This document shows positions 7,257 to 14,652 of a DNA stretch of 64,000 nucleotides, piece after piece. The DNA comes from an uncultured Erythrobacter sp. (GTDB lineage: Bacteria; Pseudomonadota; Alphaproteobacteria; Sphingomonadales; Sphingomonadaceae), in NCBI GenBank assembly GCA_947501215.1, contig CANMUS010000001.1, positions 496,001 through 560,000 of the forward strand. Reading direction: 5' to 3'. The position numbers and the translations under genes were made by a program. Every line of letters starts with the position of its first letter. Within the stretch, counting starts at the first letter, position 1. The notes beneath the pieces were generated by a model. The model saw only the letters and a list, made by a program, of their open reading frames with translations, did no database searches and was not told the origin of the DNA.

Positions 7257-8471
7257 ATGTCCGAGATCAAACGTGTCGTCCTCGCCTATTCGGGCGGCCT
7301 CGATACCTCCGTCATCGCCAAGTGGCTCGAGGTGGAGCGCGGGCTGGAGGTGGTCACCTTCACCGCCGATCTCGGCCAGGGCGAGGAGATCGAGCCGGCG
7401 CGCGAGAAGGCTCGCGCCATGGGCATTCCCGACAAGCACATCTTCATCGAGGACCTGCGCGAGGAATTCGTGCGCGACTTCGTCTTCCCGATGATGCGCG
7501 CCAATGCGCGTTACGAGGGCGATTACCTGCTCGGCACCAGCATCGCGCGCCCGCTGATTTCCAAGCGCCTCGTTGAGATCGCGCACGAAACCGGCGCCGA
7601 TGCCATCGCCCATGGCGCGACCGGCAAGGGGAACGATCAGGTGCGCTTCGAGCTGTCGGCCTATGCGCTCGACCCGGACATCCGCGTGATCGCTCCGTGG
7701 CGCGAGTGGGACCTGACCAGCCGCACCGCGCTGATCGCCTGGGCCGAGGCGCACCAGATCGCCGTGCCCAGGGACAAGCGCGGGGAGAGCCCCTTCTCGA
7801 CCGATGCGAACCTGCTCCACACCTCGAGCGAGGGGAAGGTGCTGGAGGACCCGTGGGAGGAGACGCCCGACTACGTCTATTCGCGCACCGATCATCCCGA
7901 AGATGCTCCCGATACGCCGGAATACATCACCATCGATTTCGAAAAGGGCGACGGCACGGCGCTGAACGGTGAGGCGATGAGCCCGGCGACGCTGCTCGCC
8001 GCGCTGAACGATCTCGGTCGCAAGCACGGCATCGGGCGTCTAGATCTGGTCGAGAACCGCTTCGTCGGCATGAAGAGCCGCGGTATGTACGAGACCCCGG
8101 GCGGCGAGATCTACGCCCGCGCCCATCGCGGTATCGAGCAGATCACGCTCGACCGCGGCGCGGCGCATCTCAAGGACGAGCTGATGCCGCGCTATGCCGA
8201 GCTGGTGTACAACGGCCTGTGGTTCAGCCCCGAGCGCGAAATGCTGCAGGCGGCTGTGGACCTGAGCCAGGAGAAGGTCAGCGGGACGGTTCGCCTCAAG
8301 CTCTACAAGGGCAGTGCGATGGTTGTGGGGCGCAAGTCGGCAAACTCGCTTTACTCCGAGGCGCATGTGACCTTCGAGGACGATGCGGGCGCTTACGACC
8401 AAAAGGATGCGGAAGGCTTCATCAAGCTCAACGCCCTGCGGCTGCGGCTGCTCGCCAAACGTGATCGTTAG
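7257..8471 (+). CDS. argG: argininosuccinate synthase
   Basis: A 404-residue enzyme of normal length that joins citrulline and aspartate with ATP in the penultimate step of arginine synthesis. It has the P-loop of N-type ATP pyrophosphatases ([17 protein letters not shown] near residues 10-26), followed by [14 protein letters not shown] near 120 and the late [18 protein letters not shown] segment. The upstream 176 nt has no obvious regulator. Downstream is the long structured region starting near 8530, with no terminator in between. Confidence 0.97.
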   Translation: MSEIKRVVLAYSGGLDTSVIAKWLEVERGLEVVTFTADLGQGEEIEPAREKARAMGIPDKHIFIEDLREEFVRDFVFPMMRANARYEGDYLLGTSIARPLISKRLVEIAHETGADAIAHGATGKGNDQVRFELSAYALDPDIRVIAPWREWDLTSRTALIAWAEAHQIAVPRDKRGESPFSTDANLLHTSSEGKVLEDPWEETPDYVYSRTDHPEDAPDTPEYITIDFEKGDGTALNGEAMSPATLLAALNDLGRKHGIGRLDLVENRFVGMKSRGMYETPGGEIYARAHRGIEQITLDRGAAHLKDELMPRYAELVYNGLWFSPEREMLQAAVDLSQEKVSGTVRLKLYKGSAMVVGRKSANSLYSEAHVTFEDDAGAYDQKDAEGFIKLNALRLRLLAKRDR

Positions 8472-8529
8472 TTGCGTTGTCGCGCGATTGTGCATTGCGA
8501 TATTGCGCCTGCGAGACTGTGAGCGACAG

Positions 8530-9185
8530 GAATTTGCGACCGGCAGTTGAGTTATCCACTCCCGTCCACAGCGAAAACTGGCGAAAGTGGAAAAGTCGCC
8601 GGTCGGGCGGTTGCAGAATCGGGTCTTCAGGCGCAGCTTCAAGTCATCGGAACGGCGCGGAAACAAGCTGAACTGGACAGCCGAAAGGCTTGATAGATCG
8701 GAGTTTTTCCAAACCGGAATGACGTGTCGGGACCTGTCCGCGCGGTTCAAGAGACCCTCGTGCTGAAGACTTCGGTCGGACGCAAGGCGGGTCGATGACG
8801 GAACCGCGAAGGTGTTTTGATACGAGCTTGGCCAACATGGCCGGAAGCCGAAGGTGGCGTTGCGGAAAGGTCTTCGGACCGGACAACGATGTGACCGTTC
8901 GAGGCGGAAGGCCATAAACGGAAAGCCAAGCTGCGGAACCGCCTGACGAAGGCAGGTCTGCGACGGAAGCGAGGGTCCTTGCGACCTGGCGCACCCGAGC
9001 GGGTCAGCCGGAGGGTGGATCCGGATGCCGGTGCGAGCGCCGGTGACAGAACCGGAAGGGAAGTCTTCGGACGGACCAGAAGGGAAAACATCGGATGCCA
9101 AGTTACGCGTCCCTTGATCTTCGGATGAAGGAACACGGCCACGCATCGGTGAGAGTGGGGTCGGCAGTGATGCCGGCCCCATTTG
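8530..9185 (+). ncRNA. candidate large structured non-coding RNA (about 650 nt), unidentified
   Basis: The stretch between argG and the RlpA-like gene has no convincing reading frame, a purine-rich plus strand (many GGAA/GAAG) and many nested helices. Stem A: CGACCGGC 8537-8544 with 8598-8605, enclosing CCACT 8556-8560 with AGTGG 8586-8590. Stem B: CAGCTT near 8634 with AAGCTG near 8665. Hairpin C: AGCC-GAAA-GGCT 8679-8690. Domain D: CGCGGTTC 8741-8748 with 8801-8808, then GACCC 8753-8757 with 8789-8793, then GAC-UUCG-GTC 8768-8777. Domain E: GCTT/GGCC paired with GGCC/AAGC 8826-8848. Domain F: CGTTG 8858-8862 with CAACG 8884-8888 around GGTC-UUCG-GACC 8869-8880. Further UUCG hairpins lie at 9063-9072 and 9112-9131. 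A GC-rich terminator closes it. I saw no RNase P or tmRNA signature. Confidence 0.7.
9157..9184 (+). terminator. terminator of the candidate structured RNA
   Basis: GGGGTCGGC (9157-9165) pairs with GCCGGCCCC (9172-9180), with one G-U pair, across a 6-nt loop and is followed by ATTT. Its position at the end of the structured stretch supports an independent plus-strand transcript. Confidence 0.65.
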
Positions 9186-9395
9186 CTATGCGGGCTCCTT
9201 GCCAGCGAGCGAATCCTCCCTTGCTCAACCTCTAGTGGCTAACGCTACTCCGACCCACGAAACTCGGTACGGATGCGTCTTTCGATCCCGTAAGCGCGAC
9301 GAACTGTGGCGGGAATGGGGCCACCGCCCGCCGGGTTAACGACTCCCGCCGGGCCCTCCGGTATAGCCACCCGATCTGAACGGGAGGTTCATCTG

Positions 9396-9908
9396 ATGAC
9401 CAAACGCACGATCCGCGCGCTGCTTTTTGCTGCCGCCGTTACCCTTCCCGCCAGCGCGGGCCATTCGCAGAGCGCCGGGCCGATGCCCGCGACCGAAGCC
9501 GCCTTCGTCGAGCATTTCACGCCCTATTCCAGCCTCCCGCCCGAGCCGGAGGCGGCCGGCAAGGTCGTCGACCTCGGCACGTTCGACCCGCCGGTGGAGC
9601 CGGAACCTGTGCTCACCGTCCTCCAGAGCGGCGGCGCGTCCTATTATGGCCGCAAGTTCCACGGCCGCCGCACCGCCAGCGGCGAGGCGTTCGACATGCA
9701 CGCAATGACCGCCGCGCACCGCACCCTGCCCTTCGGCACGCTGGTGCAGGTCACCAACCCCCGCAACGGCAAGAGCGTGACCGTCCGCATCAACGATCGC
9801 GGGCCCTTCCACGGCAACCGCGTGATCGACGTGAGCCGCGCCGCCGCCGAGCAGCTCGGCCTGATCCAGCGCGGGCATGGCCGGGTTGAGCTGGCGTTAC
9901 TTGACTAG
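9396..9908 (+). CDS. RlpA-like septal ring lytic transglycosylase / double-psi beta-barrel protein
   Basis: A 170-residue exported protein starting at ATG 9396, preceded by GGGAGG at 9382-9387. The signal peptide is MTKRTIRALLFAAAVTLPASA. The C-terminal 95 residues form the double-psi beta-barrel of RlpA: GGASYYGRKFHGRRTASGE, then MTAAHRTLPFGTLVQVTN and VRINDRGPFHGNRVIDVS. RlpA proteins act on naked glycan strands at the septum. There is no lipobox and no C-terminal SPOR domain, so this is a minimal member. The 136 nt after it hold only GC-rich imperfect inverted repeats. Confidence 0.85.
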   Translation: MTKRTIRALLFAAAVTLPASAGHSQSAGPMPATEAAFVEHFTPYSSLPPEPEAAGKVVDLGTFDPPVEPEPVLTVLQSGGASYYGRKFHGRRTASGEAFDMHAMTAAHRTLPFGTLVQVTNPRNGKSVTVRINDRGPFHGNRVIDVSRAAAEQLGLIQRGHGRVELALLD

Positions 9909-10044
9909 CCTCAAGCGCCGGCGGCCGCATCCGCGGCCTTAGGCTATCCTCGCTCCCTCCGGTCGCTGCGGGCGCACGGTCGGCCTTGCCGGGCCTCCGC
10001 CGGCCCGGTGCTCTAGGAGAGGCACGCGTAGCGCCACGGTGCCG

Positions 10045-11130
10045 TCAGCCTGGGCTCTCACTCCCCTCCCCCTCGGCCACCCACTCCCCCGCCGCGTTGC
10101 GCGTGTGGAGCGCCCAGTCCGCGCCGTAGCGCCACCAGTCTTCGTCGCCCGCTTCGAAGGCGGCCATCTGGCACCCCTCCACGTCCCACCCCTCGCCCGA
10201 CAGCTCCGCGACAGGCGGCGCGTCGGCGGGGCGCGCCTCGTCCATTTCCTCGATCAGGCGAGAGACGCGCGGATAGTGCGGGCATTCGCGGCATTCCGGC
10301 CAGCTCGGCGCGGCGCAGCATAGCGCAGCGGCCCCGTCCGCCGTCTCGCCCACATTGCACACCGGCTCCCACCCCTCGGCCCCGACGCGGTAGTGCGGCT
10401 GCCCGCGATCGGTGCCGAGCCGCGCGCCGACGCAGTGACAGGGCGGTTCGGGCGGCGCATCGGAAGCCTCCGCAAGCCCCTCGCCCGCATCAGACATGGA
10501 CCGCATGTTACACGGTCCAGGCGAGGAAATTGCCGGTTCACCCAAACCCCGCTCACCCTGAGCCTGTCGGAAGCGAAGCTGACCCGCAGGGTCAACGGTG
10601 GTCGCGCCAGGCCAACCTGCTTCGACAGGCTCAGCATGAGCGGTGTTGGTTGACGCCAGAGCAACCTCGATCGCTCCCCCGCGCCGCATACGGGTGAGCA
10701 TGGCGTCGAAATTCTCCGCCAGCTGCTCGATCCGCGCGTCGGTGCGGAGGCGGTCGAGCCGGCCGAGATGGGCGAGCAGCAGGCGGTCGGAGAGCCGGCG
10801 GCGCGTGCCGACGAGCTCGCCGTGATACCACACCTCCTCCTCCACGCCGTTCATGGCGCAATCCGCCAGCTTCGCCTCCGCTGCCGCGCGCGCGACCACC
10901 AGCGCGGCATCCCACGCCCGCCCGAAGGCGGCGGAATTGCGCCGCGCGCGATAGCAGGTCTGGTGCGAGACCTTCACCCGCCGCGCCGCGGCCCGCACCG
11001 ATCCGGTGACAGCCAGCGCCTCGAGAAACGCCACCTGCCGCTCCGCCACGAACTGCGTCTGCGGCGCATGCTCGTGCTCGGCGAAGAGATCGGTGTGGAG
11101 GACGATGGGGTGGTTGCTGAGATCGGTCAT
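10045..11130 (-). CDS. helix-turn-helix N-terminal protein with Cys-rich C-terminus, interrupted by an in-frame REP element
   Basis: A 361-residue protein of unknown function, read from ATG 11130 with AAGGTG 8 nt upstream. Residues 30-85 look like a helix-turn-helix of the kind seen in phage terminase small subunits and related sphingomonad proteins (FLEALAVTGSVRAAARRVKV). A helical region follows to about 150. Residues about 160-215 are translated REP sequence (HAEPVEAG and FRQAQGERG are telltale), then the 27-bp repeat reads as PGPCNMRSMSD. The C-terminus has a cysteine cluster (CHC, CNVG, CC, CRECPHYP). It may be one gene tolerating an insertion or two fused pieces. Confidence 0.55.
   Translation of the reverse strand: MTDLSNHPIVLHTDLFAEHEHAPQTQFVAERQVAFLEALAVTGSVRAAARRVKVSHQTCYRARRNSAAFGRAWDAALVVARAAAEAKLADCAMNGVEEEVWYHGELVGTRRRLSDRLLLAHLGRLDRLRTDARIEQLAENFDAMLTRMRRGGAIEVALASTNTAHAEPVEAGWPGATTVDPAGQLRFRQAQGERGLGEPAISSPGPCNMRSMSDAGEGLAEASDAPPEPPCHCVGARLGTDRGQPHYRVGAEGWEPVCNVGETADGAAALCCAAPSWPECRECPHYPRVSRLIEEMDEARPADAPPVAELSGEGWDVEGCQMAAFEAGDEDWWRYGADWALHTRNAAGEWVAEGEGSESPG
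10493..10519. repeat. 27-bp palindromic repeat, copy 2
   Basis: Identical over 27 bases to 5232-5258 (inverted repeat TGGACCG/CGGTCCA). This copy lies inside the minus-strand gene at 10045-11130, beside the REP doublet. Confidence 0.7.
10549..10643. repeat. REP doublet (REPIN-like) inside a coding region
   Basis: Left arm 10549-10574 (core CTGAGCCTGTCGGAAGC) and right arm 10619-10643 (core GCTTCGACAGGCTCAG) form an inverted pair with about 44 nt between. The CTTCGACAGGCTCAG core is a common sphingomonad REP sequence. The insertion keeps the minus-strand gene open. Confidence 0.75.
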
Positions 11131-11513
11131 GCGGTTCACCTTGCGAATGAGGAAGGGAACCGGGTGATTTATACAGCGCGGGGGGTGTAGGACAGAACTT
11201 ATAGTCCATCGCTAACTAACTGGCACTGATCCGAGCCGCAGGCGAGGCAAGGCCGACCGGCCGCCCGAGCTTATGCGAGGAAGCCAAGCGACGCGGACGC
11301 GTCGCGCCCGGCGTTTGAGGGCGTAAACAAAAGATTCCGCTGGGGTGAGAACACGATGTACCCCCTCCCGGTGAGGACCGGCGATTGGGGGCGGCTTCGA
11401 TGGTGACGGGAGCGTCCATGGTCACCTCATGGGTTTGAGTGAACCAGGGTGGCGACGCGAAGGGGATTCTGTAGGACAGCGACTTCAGTCACGCCATAGC
11501 AATTGTGGTGAAA
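11131..11513. other. 383-nt gap without a convincing gene
   Basis: No supported reading frame was found. The 10-mer TGTAGGACAG occurs twice in direct orientation (11186-11195 and 11470-11479), and a GC-rich stretch at 11240-11330 has short frames without family resemblance. The gap separates the REP-bearing gene from the PIN-like gene, both on the minus strand. Confidence 0.4.
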
Positions 11514-13604
11514 TCATTCCGATTTGATCTCAAACTCATGACCATTATGGGAGACTTGGTCAAAGATTTCGTCGTAGCTCAGTCCGAATTCAAGTGCCGT
11601 TCGTCCAAGATTGGAGTGATCTCTTTTTTTGAACCATGGATCGATAAACATTGATCCAAGTGATGAAAACAGATGAAGAATTATACCGAGAATTAAGATG
11701 ATCCCGAAAGCGAGATACCCATATATCGGATCAGCACCCTGAGAAAAAAATGCAACTAATGCTGAAATAGATACAAGTAATGTTGTAAAGGCTACAAAAA
11801 TGAAGCGTTCGCGTAATATCTTTCGATTTGTGGTTTCGACTAAACGCTCATAGACGCCTCGAACTTTATCGCGATTTGCGATTGCGTCCGCCTCTGCTAG
11901 CTCAGCTCTCTTTTTTTCTTCTTCCGCCAATGCGTTGAGATCAGCCTCACGTTTCTGGGCCTCTTGCTCCCTGATTGCTTGCTCTGCATCCCTTTCTTGA
12001 GCGTATTCCGCAATCTGGGCTTTCCGCATTTCTTCTAGAAGGGTGGGAATATTTTTCGCATCAATCACATTGGATGATCCGAGAGTTTTGTCCATCAGCA
12101 CCTGAGCAGAACGGTCGGAGGTTATAAGCACTTCCAGCTGTTCGGCCTGTTCTTCGGACAGTGTCTCCTTGAACTCGGTCACTTTCTCCACGATGTTCTT
12201 GCGTAAGGTCAGCACGCGACGGCAGGCCGAAAGGATATAACTTCGAGGAATTTCAACCTTATTCTGAGTGCCCATACGAAGCCAAACTGCAGTTGCGAGT
12301 TGCCTCGAATGAATGACCGGCCCGACATGGCTCTCGCCAATATAATTCTGCTCCCTCGCAATGCGTCTTGCAAGGTTTGGGAATGAAGGATTTCTAGTCA
12401 CAACAACATGTTTGGCTTCAAATAAATCGGCAGTTCGGGTTCCACCTCTTTTTCTGAATGAGAGAGTGGCGATGAGAGCATCGTGGTGTCTCGCAGCATC
12501 ATCCTTCACCCAGCCAATTTGCGAATAAAGCAATTCGTACGCGCCCTTGGTGAAAAATTTGTGCTGGTGCGGATACATGTCCAAGGTTTCCTCAACCACT
12601 GCGACGCCAAGCGGCGCAAGAAACCTTTCAGGCCGAGCTGCGACCTCGCGGACCCAAGGTTCTAAAACTTCACGTCGACGGAGCGCATCTGCTGTAGGCC
12701 CAGTCCGTTGAGACACTGGCCGACTAAGAACGGCATGCAGACTAGCCTGCATTTCGTTGACACTTTCCCGGAAGATTCGAATGGAGCCTCCAGCTTTCTT
12801 GATGCCGTCAAACATCAGCGTGACACTCTCCCGTTGAGGCTTCCCGGAGAGACCAAGAAAATCCATCGCCAGTGGAGCATCCAAATAGATAGCCAGATTT
12901 GTCTTTTCGACAGCACTTTCTGGTCTTTGAAAATCGCGAACGACTTCCGTGACCAGCCCTACTTCACTTAGCTCGATGAGAAACGGGATGTGCTCAGAAC
13001 CTGAGTTGAAAAGGTGCTCAACAAACCGTGCGCTCAAGAACGTTTCTTCGGATGGCGCGCCGCCTTCAAAAGTGTCCGGGACCTCGAGGACAATCTTCTT
13101 TCCAACCTTGTAATGAGTAGTAGCCTTTTGGATTTTGTTGCCACCTGCGCGATCTAGAAGAAGCAACCAGTCAACGAGGCCATCGATAAGTTCTGCATCG
13201 GTCCTATTGACCTCACTGATCGGGGATAGTTGCCTAATGAATTCTCGGAACTCGTCAGCAAGCTTTGCTGCCGCTTCTTGAAAACTTGAGAGCTCCTCGG
13301 GTATTTTGGTAGTAGGAAGGCACTGCACAATAAATCCGGTCTTGTCGCCACTATCGACGACTTTTTTGACCCAACCACGCTGCTCAAAAATTGGCAGAAA
13401 GCCTTCGACTACCTCTTTCGTGACGCCAAGATGGTATTGGGCATTGATTTCTTGCGCTAGCGCTTTCGGGTCAAACACTCCGCCATTGAATTTGGCGAGA
13501 TCCGGCTCGAAGAGGGTGGCTAGAGGATATCGAATATCTGGCTGATTGTCTCGCAACGCTTCAAGCGTCGCGAAGACGGTCACAGCTTTCGTACTAAGTG
13601 CCAT
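11514..13604 (-). CDS. large PIN-like nuclease / coiled-coil / C-terminal membrane protein, unknown function
   Basis: A 696-residue protein read from ATG 13604, which has GGAAG 5 nt upstream; an in-frame TTG at 13616 is less likely. Numbering from that TTG, residues 20-100 look like a winged helix ending in FEQRGWVKKV. Residues 240-425 carry PIN-like signatures: an acidic strand LAIYLDAPLAMDFLG (Asp246), RESVNEMQ (Glu288), HHDALIAT (Asp379) and a VVVTRNPSF strand near 404-412. A charged coiled coil covers about 525-600, and two hydrophobic helices lie at 605-625 and 632-652. GC content is visibly lower than in the neighbours, so recent transfer is likely. Domain order suggests a membrane-tethered RNase or toxin, possibly defensive. 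That is inference. Confidence 0.6.
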   Translation of the reverse strand: MALSTKAVTVFATLEALRDNQPDIRYPLATLFEPDLAKFNGGVFDPKALAQEINAQYHLGVTKEVVEGFLPIFEQRGWVKKVVDSGDKTGFIVQCLPTTKIPEELSSFQEAAAKLADEFREFIRQLSPISEVNRTDAELIDGLVDWLLLLDRAGGNKIQKATTHYKVGKKIVLEVPDTFEGGAPSEETFLSARFVEHLFNSGSEHIPFLIELSEVGLVTEVVRDFQRPESAVEKTNLAIYLDAPLAMDFLGLSGKPQRESVTLMFDGIKKAGGSIRIFRESVNEMQASLHAVLSRPVSQRTGPTADALRRREVLEPWVREVAARPERFLAPLGVAVVEETLDMYPHQHKFFTKGAYELLYSQIGWVKDDAARHHDALIATLSFRKRGGTRTADLFEAKHVVVTRNPSFPNLARRIAREQNYIGESHVGPVIHSRQLATAVWLRMGTQNKVEIPRSYILSACRRVLTLRKNIVEKVTEFKETLSEEQAEQLEVLITSDRSAQVLMDKTLGSSNVIDAKNIPTLLEEMRKAQIAEYAQERDAEQAIREQEAQKREADLNALAEEEKKRAELAEADAIANRDKVRGVYERLVETTNRKILRERFIFVAFTTLLVSISALVAFFSQGADPIYGYLAFGIILILGIILHLFSSLGSMFIDPWFKKRDHSNLGRTALEFGLSYDEIFDQVSHNGHEFEIKSE

Positions 13605-13705
13605 TGCGACTTCCAATAAAGCTATCCTTCTCTTGGATAACGAGTCGATCCGGTACCGCTAGCCCCCTCAGATAAGTTCATCCACAATCCAAGCGGGTTA
13701 GATTC

Positions 13706-13759
13706 CTACTCCGCCGCCTCCCGCTGCCGCTTGTGCTTCGGCTTGAGATACTGGCCGGC
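13706..13759 (-). pseudogene. uvrA 3'-end remnant 3 (most decayed)
   Basis: The minus strand reads AGQYLKPKHKRQREAAE and stops at TAG 13706-13708. GQYLKP matches the UvrA tail (intact copy: [16 protein letters not shown]), as does the terminal EAAE-stop. No start codon or upstream UvrA sequence is present. It lies just beyond the CHRD gene and before the PIN-like gene. Confidence 0.6.
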
Positions 13760-13760
13760 C

Positions 13761-14228
13761 CTACTCCGCCACCACCATCAACTGCCCCCGCACCGCCCCC
13801 GCCGGATATGCCTCATTATGCAGGTTCACATAAAACCCGCCCGGGTTGGCGAGGATGCGGCGGGCCAGTCCTGCGTCGATTTCGGTGCAGGCATTGGCGC
13901 GCTGGCCCATTTGCGGGGTGATCAGCGGGGCGACGATACCTCCGGCAACGCCCGCCACGCCTTCGTGGATATGGGCGGCGGTGATGAGGTCCGTGCCGCG
14001 CGCTTCCATCTGGTAGCACATGCGGCCCTGCGGGTTGAGCGCGGCGAGGAAGTCGCCCGAGCCGTCGGGATCGCCGAGGCGGGGGACTTCGTTGGCGCCG
14101 TCGAGGCTGGCGGACAGGCGCGTGCCGAAGTCCAGCGGGTCGCGCTCGGCATGGGTGGCGCAGGCCGACAGCGCGAGGGCGGAAGCCGCGGCGAGTGCGG
14201 TGGCGGCGGCGGATTTCAGGCGGTTCAT
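13761..14228 (-). CDS. CHRD domain lipoprotein
   Basis: A 155-residue protein starting at ATG 14228, preceded by GGGGAGAG. The signal sequence ends in a lipobox (ALALSAC, Cys23), so it is probably an outer-membrane or periplasmic lipoprotein. The CHRD fold shows in LSASLDGANEVP, GSGDFLAALNPQG, AAHIHEG (conserved His pair) and a closing AVRGQLMVV strand. CHRD domains were named from chordin and occur in many exported bacterial proteins of unknown role. The gene sits between two uvrA-tail remnants, as if it arrived with them. Confidence 0.8.
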   Translation of the reverse strand: MNRLKSAAATALAAASALALSACATHAERDPLDFGTRLSASLDGANEVPRLGDPDGSGDFLAALNPQGRMCYQMEARGTDLITAAHIHEGVAGVAGGIVAPLITPQMGQRANACTEIDAGLARRILANPGGFYVNLHNEAYPAGAVRGQLMVVAE

Positions 14229-14298
14229 GGCTCTCTCCCCTTGGCTTGCGCCCGACCCTAGGCCGGGGGCGCGCAAGGGGGAAGCGGAAACGCCCGCG

Positions 14299-14409
14299 CT
14301 ACTCCGCCGCTTCCCGCGTACGCTCGCCCGCCCGCTGGCCCGCACGCTCGAGCATGGGGGCGAGGTGCTGGCCGGTGTAGGAGGCATCGACCTTCGCGAC
14401 ATCCTCCGG
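14299..14409 (-). pseudogene. uvrA 3'-end remnant 2
   Basis: The minus-strand frame gives PEDVAKVDASYTGQHLAPML, then ERAGQRAGERTREAAE and a TAG at 14299-14301. It aligns with the last 28 residues of the intact UvrA upstream ([20 protein letters not shown]). A 7-residue insertion (GQRAGER) lies before the common end. The upstream side runs into REP-like sequence. Confidence 0.7.
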
Positions 14410-14428
14410 CCCTTCGACTACGCCGCTG

Positions 14429-14608
14429 CTACGCATCGGCTTCGCTCAGGACAGGCTTGTCCCGGGTCGCCCTGTCCAGCAGCGGTTTGAGATATTGGCC
14501 GGTGTAACTTCTCTCATTGAGAGCAACCTCTTCCGGGACACCCTGCGCGACGATCTCCCCGCCGCGCACACCGCCGCCGGGGCCGAGGTCGAGAATGTGG
14601 TCTGCGGT
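14429..14608 (-). pseudogene. uvrA 3'-end remnant 1 (about 45 codons of homology)
   Basis: The minus strand reads [20 protein letters not shown], then [20 protein letters not shown] and KPLLDRA, nearly the same as the end of intact UvrA immediately upstream. Homology is bounded on both sides by REP sequence: 14609-14635 before it, and 14433-14466 after it, which replaces the native stop. Confidence 0.8.
14433..14466. repeat. REP element
   Basis: It contains CTTCGCTCAGGACAGGCTTG, a variant of the sphingomonad REP core, and sits at the 3' boundary of uvrA remnant 1. Confidence 0.6.
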
Positions 14609-14635
14609 CCCTTCGACAAGCTCAGGACAGGCTTG
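14609..14635. repeat. REP element at the uvrA duplication boundary
   Basis: The core CTTCGACAAGCTCAGGACAG continues into GCTTG. It lies within 20 nt of the intact uvrA stop and exactly at the start of homology of remnant 1. Confidence 0.7.
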
Positions 14636-14652
14636 ATCGTGGACGATCACAT

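Noticed and set aside
8040..9182. A 380-codon minus-strand reading frame covering the end of argG and the structured region
   Set aside because: It is antisense to argG in its first third, has no recognisable domain, a biased Ser/Pro/Arg composition typical of antisense GC-rich frames, and overlaps strong plus-strand RNA stems.
8530..9185. RNase P RNA, tmRNA or a group II intron as identity of the structured region
   Set aside because: I could not find the conserved RNase P core motifs, a tmRNA tag frame with a tRNA-like end, or an intron domain V. The identity stays open.
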